From Clostridia bacterium (GTDB lineage: Bacteria > Bacillota > Clostridia > Oscillospirales > QAKW01), in NCBI GenBank assembly GCA_017464525.1, contig JAFTZM010000043.1:124001-188000 (forward strand): a stretch of DNA of 64,000 bases, given 5' to 3'. The notes under the pieces are model-generated. The model was not told the DNA's origin. It saw only the letters and a list, made by a program, of their open reading frames with translations, and searched no databases. The translations under genes and the position numbers were made by a program. Shown one piece after another: positions 41,401-47,706 of the stretch (the stretch's first letter is position 1; each line of letters starts with the position of its first letter).

Positions 41401-44242
41401 CGTAGGAAGTGATCTCCGCATCAAAGGTACCGTAGACATACATCTTATCGATGCCATGGTTGATGGTGGAGGTCACCACCGCCTCAAAGGAATTGGTCTC
41501 CTGATCCACCACCAGGCTCGTAACAGAGCCGGTCGAGAGCTCGTTGATCCCCTTCAGGATCAAGCCCCGGGTGGTCAGGCTCTCATCGTAGGTCACCCGC
41601 AGAGCGGCGCCGTGCTCGGTGGTGGTCAGCTCCGCCTTGGTCCCGGCGGCACGCCCGGTGGAGTCTATATCGAATTCCACAGCGTAATAATGCGCCTTTG
41701 CCACCTCATTGGCACGATCAAAGGAAGTATCCTCTTCAGTGCCGCCGTTGGTGATGGCAAAGTTCCAGTTGATCATATCACCGATATGATAATTCGCCTG
41801 ATGGGAGCAGGTAAAGGACTTGAGATACTCCCGCTCATAGTTATAGATCGTTCTTAAATGATTGGTTGCATTGACATTCTGGGGTGCCCAAAGGTTAAAG
41901 CTCTGGGGCAGCGCCACAAAAGGAACACTCTTACCGAAGGAATAGCAGCCCAGTGCCGAATCGTTATGCTGGAAATTAATGGTACCGGCAGTGGTCAGCA
42001 CATAATCGGTCAGCTTTTCATAGGTCTTTTCTGCCGCCTTCAGTTTAATATCATCGATAGCGGTCTCAAAGATATAATTATCGTAGCCATTCTCATTTTC
42101 ATAGCCTACCAGAATATCGGTAACCGTCTTGCCCAGCACCTGCTCCCATTCGCCAAGGCAAACTGTGATCAGATTTTTGGCAACAAATCTTGCCGCAGTG
42201 GTATCCACACTGCTGCCGCACATGATCTGGGTCTTGCTCTCGCCCTGGGCGTTGGGGTGGATCCCCACGCAGTTATCATCCAAAACGCCCAGATCGCTGA
42301 GGTAGGTACCGTCAGAGAATTTCAGATCCACAGCCACGTGCTGGGAGGGGTATTCTCCGTTATAGATCTTATCCATCTTGGGGCTGATGATATAGGTGAG
42401 GCGGGAATCCTCCTCGATCACCAGATTCACATCGCTGATGATATTGAAATAGGACCAGCCGTGTCCGTCGGCGGTCTGCTCACCGGTGATCTTCAGCCAG
42501 CCGTTTTCGGGGGCAACGGTCATCTCGGTTTCAGAAGCATCTTCCTCCACAGGAACGATCCCCTCTACCGATTCAAAATCGATCACCAGTTCTTCCATTT
42601 TCACCTTGACCAATGCCGCTTCCGCAGTTTCAAACGCAGTAAGGGCAGCAGTAGCCTCCTCAGCAGTCAGCCCGCTTTCGGCGTAAAGTGCCACCAGATT
42701 ATACCCCTCGGCAAGGTAAGATGCCCAGCTATCGGCAGTATAGAATCTGCTGTTCTTCGCCGTCAGCCGGTCAAGCGCCGCATCAATACGCACCTGCTCC
42801 TCGGTCATGGCATCCGGCGTACCGAAGCGAACCTCGCAAAGACCGTACTGATCCGAGGAACCGTGGGTTCCGTTAGCGAGGGTAGGATCGGCAGTGATCT
42901 TTACATAGCGAACTACCCGATCAATATAGACCGGCTCTCCGTTTGCCAGATTGGAGGCAGGGGAATTGTCTGTGGTCGCCTTGGCAAAGGTATAGGGATA
43001 ATCCCCGGTGTTGGAGATCTGCGCCGCATTGCGCAGCTCTTCCCAGATCTCCCCGTCCAGGCTGGTCTCGATCTTCACATTCTTCATGCCCCGGTCGCTG
43101 GTACCCTGGTTCATGTTCCAGATATGCATCTCACCCACCGTGGTCAGCTTGCCGAAATCAAATTGGATCCAGGCATCAGTACGGCCAGTACTGCCGGAAC
43201 CGTTGGTATGCCAGGCACCCGCCGCACCGGCGGCCTTGGCATGAATGGCATCAAAGCCATCCCCGCTCATACCGGAACCGTTGATCACATTTTCCGGCAC
43301 AATGATGGAGGTTTGGCTGCCGGCTTTCACCCCGGCTACCGGGATCACAGAAACATGAAGAACACCGCTGGGCTCCAAGGCATCCAGCGCATCCTCCAAT
43401 GCATCGATGGCATCGGCAACGCCGGCGGAAGAACCGCCGTTAAAAACAGTGCACGCCTCGGCTGCCGCAGCCTCTGCCACACTCCAGGTGGCAGGAGTGT
43501 ATTCTTCTTCATAGAGAGAAAAATACTTCTTCAGCGCCACATAGATAGTATTCTGATCCACCGTTGCGGAATCCATCTCGGCAAAGCGCACCTCGCTCAT
43601 GCCGTAAACGGCGGCAGAGCCATAGTTTCCCTGCCCCGCCACAGGATCGGCGGTGATCTTCACATATCGCGCCAGCTTATTGACCTCAATGGGCTCCCCG
43701 CCCACCAGATTGGTGGCAGGCTCTGCCGAGGAACCGCTGGCTTTCGCAAGGGTATAAGGATATTCCTTGGAAGGATCGGCCTGGCTGCCCCGCAGCTCAG
43801 TCCAATTAACGCCGTCTGCGCTGTATTCAACCTTGATATCCTTTAAGCCCCGATCGGTCAGAAGCCCTACTGTGGGATGATTCTGATTGTGGTTCCACAC
43901 ATAGATCTTGCCGATCTTCTGCAAAGAGCCCATGTCAAACTCTACCCACGCTGTATCGGTCTGGGGATCGGCGGCATTTTCTTCGATATGCCACATACTG
44001 CTTGCCCCATCACTGTTATCATGGGTTGCATCCAAACCATCGCCGCTCATGCCCGAGCCGTCGATCAGCTTATCTGCCGTCTGAATGGAGCCTGTGCTGC
44101 CTGCCTTGGCAGCTTCCACTTCCAGCACCTTTTGGAACTTCGGCGCCGCTGCCTCCTCCGCCGTGGCGGCAGGAAGATACGCCGTCAGCATAATAGCCGC
44201 CAGTATCCCGGCGATCAACCGCTGAACCCTCTTTTTATTCAT
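38255..44242 (-). CDS. Secreted multidomain GH92 protein with dockerin
   Basis: 1995 residues. The ATG at 44242 has GGAGG nine bases upstream and opens a signal peptide (residues 1-28, ending PAATA). Rough order: discoidin-like F5/8 type C domain 30-227, helical linker, second discoidin domain 297-480, helical linker, beta domain 550-743, GH92 module about 755-1420, third discoidin-like domain 1507-1600, fourth 1734-1880, helical region, and a type I dockerin at 1942-1995 (GDLDGDGALTTAD and DINGDGRISIID calcium loops). GH92 enzymes are calcium-dependent exo-alpha-mannosidases. The motif usually ending GNEPSHH reads EHNNQPAHH here, with Gln1328 at the catalytic-acid position. The dockerin predicts attachment to a cohesin scaffold; none is in the window. 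Confidence 0.9.
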   Translation of the reverse strand: MNKKRVQRLIAGILAAIMLTAYLPAATAEEAAAPKFQKVLEVEAAKAGSTGSIQTADKLIDGSGMSGDGLDATHDNSDGASSMWHIEENAADPQTDTAWVEFDMGSLQKIGKIYVWNHNQNHPTVGLLTDRGLKDIKVEYSADGVNWTELRGSQADPSKEYPYTLAKASGSSAEPATNLVGGEPIEVNKLARYVKITADPVAGQGNYGSAAVYGMSEVRFAEMDSATVDQNTIYVALKKYFSLYEEEYTPATWSVAEAAAAEACTVFNGGSSAGVADAIDALEDALDALEPSGVLHVSVIPVAGVKAGSQTSIIVPENVINGSGMSGDGFDAIHAKAAGAAGAWHTNGSGSTGRTDAWIQFDFGKLTTVGEMHIWNMNQGTSDRGMKNVKIETSLDGEIWEELRNAAQISNTGDYPYTFAKATTDNSPASNLANGEPVYIDRVVRYVKITADPTLANGTHGSSDQYGLCEVRFGTPDAMTEEQVRIDAALDRLTAKNSRFYTADSWASYLAEGYNLVALYAESGLTAEEATAALTAFETAEAALVKVKMEELVIDFESVEGIVPVEEDASETEMTVAPENGWLKITGEQTADGHGWSYFNIISDVNLVIEEDSRLTYIISPKMDKIYNGEYPSQHVAVDLKFSDGTYLSDLGVLDDNCVGIHPNAQGESKTQIMCGSSVDTTAARFVAKNLITVCLGEWEQVLGKTVTDILVGYENENGYDNYIFETAIDDIKLKAAEKTYEKLTDYVLTTAGTINFQHNDSALGCYSFGKSVPFVALPQSFNLWAPQNVNATNHLRTIYNYEREYLKSFTCSHQANYHIGDMINWNFAITNGGTEEDTSFDRANEVAKAHYYAVEFDIDSTGRAAGTKAELTTTEHGAALRVTYDESLTTRGLILKGINELSTGSVTSLVVDQETNSFEAVVTSTINHGIDKMYVYGTFDAEITSYDDTTVYFGADVVTMKTATSFISAEQAKANYEQELKDKTFMEVYTEAEQIWLEKLGTIEIEGATETQMISFYTALYRSFLYPNHLGEYTGEGEADGWQYRGIYGEKGVQDGKLYYNNGFWDNYRTTWPLMTLLDPAKTTEMIEGLLYHYEDNFWIPRWTSAIGMNCMCGTSTDIIFGDAIARGIELDEELLQEAYEASLKNATVITEANAAGGRDGLDEYTFLGYITDEGASETALSWALAGYYNDYGIAQLAKAAGDEDVYQYMMERCLNYVNMFDTEHEWFRGIEVDAETEWAEDLNPFFYDGDYMESYAWIMAFDAPYDGQGLVNLYGSREDLEAKLDQVFNTYGQLIWDHEENRYSGPTHELLEVDQIKMGMYEHNNQPAHHIPYMYLYAGNPAKTQSTVRQILRQCYTNVQYGGGYSGDDDSGEQSAWYVLSALGLYPLNMGSGELVFGSPLFTKATIHLQNGNDIVINAPENSPENVYVGSVTVNGEAYDKTSISQKELTKNGAVIEFAMTDTPSDWGTGEDAAPTSITVDDEVPAPLKDHTKGESALFDNTAATSEAVSGSVTYEFATAKNVSMLTLTAATASDAPASFALYGSNNGEEWVLLEERETAFRWDQQTIPYAVENAGFYTHYRLDTTGTLAEIELMGKETEVSAEVLAAEIARAGALDLTEATAAQVQALHAAMNTAMDADETEARTASFAELTAAIEEIAESGAARAALQSVYEANKDKQPALYGSSATFVAALEKARAALIDENSTLDTLTSARRVLENAAAGLTVSVDYTKSLNYNGTVTVSGQTAAAEAGAYGVNGNIADKWCSTSPVGGYHWLEVDLGTECTVNSWVVLNAGIKEDFKFNTKIFSLQAKQGETWVDVQKVTGNTDVLCVMTLDTPVSGQVFRLLLPNNSAEKNSVDGHARIYEFHVFGEKNSAVVAEAEGKIAAIGAVTEESGTAIADARLAYNDLTAAQQAQVGNYADLTAAEAAYAALTTMLFGDLDGDGALTTADTILLMQYLVEYDVSFATLADINGDGRISIIDAVDLLRKLSN

Positions 44243-44273
44243 AGCGAGAAACCTCCTTCTCTTTATTAATTTA

Positions 44274-44279
44274 ATTATA
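44274..44279 (-). promoter_or_regulatory. Likely -10 box of the dockerin GH92 gene
   Basis: Minus-strand TATAAT 31 bases before the ATG; the hexamer 17 bases upstream is TGGAAT, a weak -35, consistent with activator dependence. Confidence 0.45.
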
Positions 44280-44350
44280 AGGAAAGCAAGAACCAGATTC
44301 CATGATTTTTTCGATTCAAAATGTTGCATTTTTTAATCTCAAAAACAAAA

Positions 44351-44380
44351 AACAGCATGAACACACAGTTTCATGCTGTT
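44351..44380 (-). terminator. Terminator after the AraC gene at 44386
   Basis: On the minus strand AACAGCATGAA, a loop of about eight bases, TTCATGCTGTT, then a T-run. It separates the regulator from the GH92 gene downstream. Confidence 0.75.
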
Positions 44381-44385
44381 ATTTC

Positions 44386-45168
44386 TTATTTTCTCAGATT
44401 GCTGGGCGAAACGCCGTATCTCTGCCGGAACCGGCGGGAAAAGTTCGCGTAATCGTTAAAACCGGAAAGGGTGCAGATCTCCAGCACCGGCAGATCGGTG
44501 TGCCGCAACATATGAGCGGCATGGGTAAAGCGCAGATGATCCACATAGTTCTTAAAACTCTGCCCCAGTTCCCGCCGAAATAGTGCACTCAGGTAGACCG
44601 GCGTCAGCCCCACATGAGCGGCAGTATCCTCCTGGGTGATGCCGAATCGAAAATTTTCCAAAATATAAACGATCGCCGCCTGCACATGAGAATCCGGATG
44701 GTGATCCTTTTTCGGCACCAGCTCAAAGACCTTCAGCAAAACGCACCGCAGAAAATGCAGTGCATTCTCCCGATCCGGCTCCGCCCGCTTGACCACCTCA
44801 AGCAGCATCCCCTCCAAAAGCCCCCGCTCCGCCTCCGGAACAGAAAGCATAGGGTCGATATCCGGCGCAAAGGAAGAGACCAATAGCTCCGGTTCAAAGA
44901 CCGCGCAGGGAAACATCACGGTGATAAACTCGGTATATTCCCGGATCGCCATGTTATGCACATCCACCGGTGAATTAAAAAATAAGGTTCCCGGTCGGAT
45001 GGGGTAGGCGGTGCCGTTGAAATTATAATCCCCCGCCCCCTTGATGATATAATCGATCTCATAGCAATCGTGGCTGTGAACATAGTTAATGACCCCCGCA
45101 TTCCAACGGTTGACCACCGCACTCACGATCCCTTGATCCACATAATTCTTCAACTGGTAAAAACGCAT
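44386..45168 (-). CDS. AraC family regulator next to the dockerin GH92
   Basis: A 260-residue regulator. Cupin sensor about 1-150 (VHSHDCYEIDYIIKGAGDYN, TLFFNSPVDVHNM), HTH domain about 165-260 (GITQEDTAAHVGLTPVYLSA and LEICTLSGFNDYANFSRRFR). The ATG at 45168 has AGAGGTG upstream. It is about half identical to the regulator at 55508, which lies beside the other GH92 gene, so each GH92 has its own paralogous regulator. It lies upstream of the GH92 gene in the same direction but is separated by a terminator. Confidence 0.86.
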   Translation of the reverse strand: MRFYQLKNYVDQGIVSAVVNRWNAGVINYVHSHDCYEIDYIIKGAGDYNFNGTAYPIRPGTLFFNSPVDVHNMAIREYTEFITVMFPCAVFEPELLVSSFAPDIDPMLSVPEAERGLLEGMLLEVVKRAEPDRENALHFLRCVLLKVFELVPKKDHHPDSHVQAAIVYILENFRFGITQEDTAAHVGLTPVYLSALFRRELGQSFKNYVDHLRFTHAAHMLRHTDLPVLEICTLSGFNDYANFSRRFRQRYGVSPSNLRK

Positions 45169-45220
45169 CTTTTTCACCTCTTGCTTTAACTATAGCAAAA
45201 AAATGCAAAAAAGGCAATAT

Positions 45221-45250
45221 AAAATGCACCCCATGAGGGGTGCATTTTTT
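45221..45250 (-). terminator. Terminator of the 729-residue dockerin protein gene
   Basis: Stem AAAATGCACCCC with its complement, ATGA loop, flanked by A- and T-runs; it directly abuts the stop codon on the minus strand. Confidence 0.85.
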
Positions 45251-45414
45251 TATACACTCAGTTGTTTCAGCAAAGACACCGCATCAAAGATACTGATCCT
45301 TCCGTCTTCGCTGATATCGGCATCTGCGGCAAAGGTCACGTCATAGCCGACCAAATACTGCATCAGCAGTACCGCATCCGCAGTAGTAACCGCACCGTCA
45401 CCGTCCAGATCTCC
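45250..45414 (-). other. Dockerin module of the 729-residue protein
   Basis: 54 residues with loops DLDGDGAVTTAD and DISEDGRISIFD. At both DNA and protein level it is nearly identical to the dockerin ending the next upstream gene (47542-47706). Confidence 0.85.
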
Positions 45415-47439
45415 ACGAAGGGAAGCAGCGAAAACGGGATAATTACTCTCGCCCGTTTCCCACGCTCGGTAATCCGCAGAGGACTTTGCCCAGCTATTCA
45501 GTGCAGTCAGCAGATCAGTAGTGCCGCCCACCTCTGCCGCCAAGGTAGGAACGCCTTCCGCCAAAGAAAACGCTGCGCAGTCTACCGCCTCTTTCCCGGT
45601 GGCGACCTTGCCTGCCACAGTAGCGGCAGAGGTAGCAAGATAATAGCCGTTCGAAACCACGCCGTTGCTGAAATTGCCGATGATTCCACCGTTATTGGTA
45701 GCCCCGGAAGCAGTACCGGTATTGTAACAGTTTGCAACCGTGGCGTTGGAATAATAGTTCAACCCCACAATTCCTCCGGCATTGGTACCACCGGTAACAT
45801 TGCCGGTGTTGTAGCAGTTATAAATATAAGATGCATTGCGGTTATAGCCGGTGATACCGCCCGCATGGGTGCCGCCTACCGCTCCGATATTGGCAGAATT
45901 GAGCACTCTTGCGATGATGGAGGTATTGCTGTTGCTGTTGCTTTGCACGCTTCCTGCAATCCCGCCCGCCCAGGAATTATTTCCCGGGTTGATATCAATG
46001 ACCCCTTCATTGCGGCAACCGTCGATCAGCGTGGATCTTCCGGTGATCCGTCCACTGAAAAGATAGCCGGCGATCCCGCCGCCGTAGATTCCGCAGGAGG
46101 AATTACCCAGACTGGAGACCTTGGCATAGTTGGTGCAATCGAAAACAGTGGAAACAACCGCCCCCACAGTTGAGGTGCTGACCAATCCGACAATCCCGCC
46201 GATATGCACCGTGATGCTTCTGGCAGTATCATTGAGGTAGACCTCCGCCCGGTTTATGCAGTTTTCAATCGTTCCGGTGGTAGTGGCGGCAAAACTGCCA
46301 ACATGAAGCTCCGAACTGCTGGAAGCAGCAACCACGCTCATGGTGACCCTTCCGCTGGCCAACTCCAGATCCTTGATCGTCCCGGCATTGGAGCCGAAAA
46401 GACCGGCATTGCCGTCCTGGATCAGAACATAGAGATTTTTGATCTTCTTGCCGTTGCCATCCAAGGTACCGGCAAAGCCGTTGATGGGGATCCAGCTGTT
46501 TCTTTGGGTCAAGGTATCTGCACCGTAGCCGGAAACGCCCCCGTTCAGCAGATCAATGTCGCTTTCAAGAGTCACCGTTTTGCCGGAAAGATTCTCCCCG
46601 CCGTTGACGATATTGGCAATCTTCGCCAGTCCCAATGCGGTCTTTACGGTATAATCCCCATCGGCATCCACCGTATAGTCGGTATTTTCAACAGCGGTAT
46701 TCCCTGCCGCCTCCCAGTTGGTGATCCCATCGGCAAAGCGGGCATAATAGATCTTCCTTCCGGTACTCTCTGCCGCAATGGCGGTAATCGGCAGACCGCT
46801 GAACTCTGCATTGTCGTACCAGCCGTCAAAAAACAGGCTGCCGTTGGAAAGAACTTCAGCAGTAGGCAGGGTCAGCCCATCAGTATAAGAGTAGGAGATG
46901 GGCGCAGTATAACCCTCCGCCCAGCTTCCGCCGTTCAGCTCCAGCACCAGCGCAAATTCGCCGTTGTAGATCTTACTGCCTAATTTCTCCACAACCTCAC
47001 CGGTAAAAGTTCCGCCGTAAACGATACCGTGGTTATTTAGAGTAACGGTATTATTGAAGGTTCCGCCGTTGATGGTGCAGGTGTTCCAGCCGTGACCGTT
47101 GGTCACTTCCCCATTGAAGGTACCGCCGTTGATGGTACCACCCGCATCGGCAGTGCTCTGGGTACTGCCGGTATTGTTGACCGCCCCGTTAAATACACCG
47201 CCCTCAATGATGCCCAGATTATTCACCGTAACCGAGCAAGCCCCGCCGGTAAAGGTAAAGGCATAACCGCCGCTCAGGGCAAGGATTCCCTCGGTATAGG
47301 TCCAGCCGGTTCCGCTTTCCGCAGTCGGAACCCCTTCGTTGTTCAATTCAACCGTGACCGCCTCTGCCGCCAGCGCACTCATAGGCAGCATTGCTGCGAC
47401 CATCAGCAGGCAAAGAATCCCCGCTATCACTTTTTTCAT
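45250..47439 (-). CDS. Secreted GLUG-repeat protein with dockerin (729 residues)
   Basis: Signal peptide at about 1-25 (LLMVAAMLPMSALAAEA). A Gly/Asn-rich beta-solenoid-like segment covers about 40-160 (GGTFNGEVTNG repeats), then a Listeria-Bacteroides type repeat at about 164-232 (LFFDGWYDNAEFSG). A long row of GLUG-like repeats follows at about 330-620 (NCYNTGNVTGGTNAGGIVGL; consensus N-C-x-N-x-G-x-V-x-G). Dockerin at 676-729; its second loop reads DISEDGRISIFD, with Glu in place of the usual Gly. No catalytic motif is recognised. Likely a surface or complex-bound binding protein. GGGAGG lies upstream, with a TTGACA-17-TATTAT promoter at 47473-47501. Confidence 0.84.
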   Translation of the reverse strand: MKKVIAGILCLLMVAAMLPMSALAAEAVTVELNNEGVPTAESGTGWTYTEGILALSGGYAFTFTGGACSVTVNNLGIIEGGVFNGAVNNTGSTQSTADAGGTINGGTFNGEVTNGHGWNTCTINGGTFNNTVTLNNHGIVYGGTFTGEVVEKLGSKIYNGEFALVLELNGGSWAEGYTAPISYSYTDGLTLPTAEVLSNGSLFFDGWYDNAEFSGLPITAIAAESTGRKIYYARFADGITNWEAAGNTAVENTDYTVDADGDYTVKTALGLAKIANIVNGGENLSGKTVTLESDIDLLNGGVSGYGADTLTQRNSWIPINGFAGTLDGNGKKIKNLYVLIQDGNAGLFGSNAGTIKDLELASGRVTMSVVAASSSSELHVGSFAATTTGTIENCINRAEVYLNDTARSITVHIGGIVGLVSTSTVGAVVSTVFDCTNYAKVSSLGNSSCGIYGGGIAGYLFSGRITGRSTLIDGCRNEGVIDINPGNNSWAGGIAGSVQSNSNSNTSIIARVLNSANIGAVGGTHAGGITGYNRNASYIYNCYNTGNVTGGTNAGGIVGLNYYSNATVANCYNTGTASGATNNGGIIGNFSNGVVSNGYYLATSAATVAGKVATGKEAVDCAAFSLAEGVPTLAAEVGGTTDLLTALNSWAKSSADYRAWETGESNYPVFAASLRGDLDGDGAVTTADAVLLMQYLVGYDVTFAADADISEDGRISIFDAVSLLKQLSV

Positions 47440-47472
47440 CGGATTGACCTCCCTATTGTTTTATTTAAGTTT

Positions 47473-47501
47473 ATAATACAACTATATATATCAAATGTCA
47501 A
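47473..47501 (-). promoter_or_regulatory. Promoter of the 729-residue dockerin protein gene
   Basis: Minus strand: TTGACA (47496-47501), a 17-base spacer and TATTAT (47473-47478). Confidence 0.75.
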
Positions 47502-47512
47502 GAATACCATTG

Positions 47513-47543
47513 AAAAAAATGCGCCCCGCAGGGCGCATTTTTT
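47513..47543 (-). terminator. Terminator of the 944-residue dockerin protein gene
   Basis: Stem AAATGCGCCC with its complement (47517-47526 and 47531-47540), CGCA loop, flanked by A/T runs next to the stop codon. Confidence 0.85.
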
Positions 47544-47706
47544 ATACACTCAGTTGTTTCAGCAAAGACACCGCATCAAAGATACTGATCCTTCCATCTC
47601 CGCTGATATCGGCATCTGCCGCAAAGGTCACGTCATAGCCGACCAAATGCTGCATCAGCAGTACTACGTCGGCAGTGGTCACCAGCTTATCACCGTCCAG
47701 ATCCCC
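47542..47706 (-). other. Dockerin module of the 944-residue protein
   Basis: 54 residues with loops DLDGDKLVTTAD and DISGDGRISIFD, followed by helices VVLLMQHL and AVSLLKQL. The C-terminal half matches the dockerin at 45250-45414 almost exactly. Confidence 0.85.

Noticed and set aside
39347..41857. An 836-codon open frame antisense to the dockerin GH92 gene
   Set aside because: It lies wholly inside a clear GH92 module, shows no family motif, and arises from GC-biased third positions of the real gene. The same holds for long antisense frames at 27920-30091, 41858-43846, 47092-49377 and 53507-54856.
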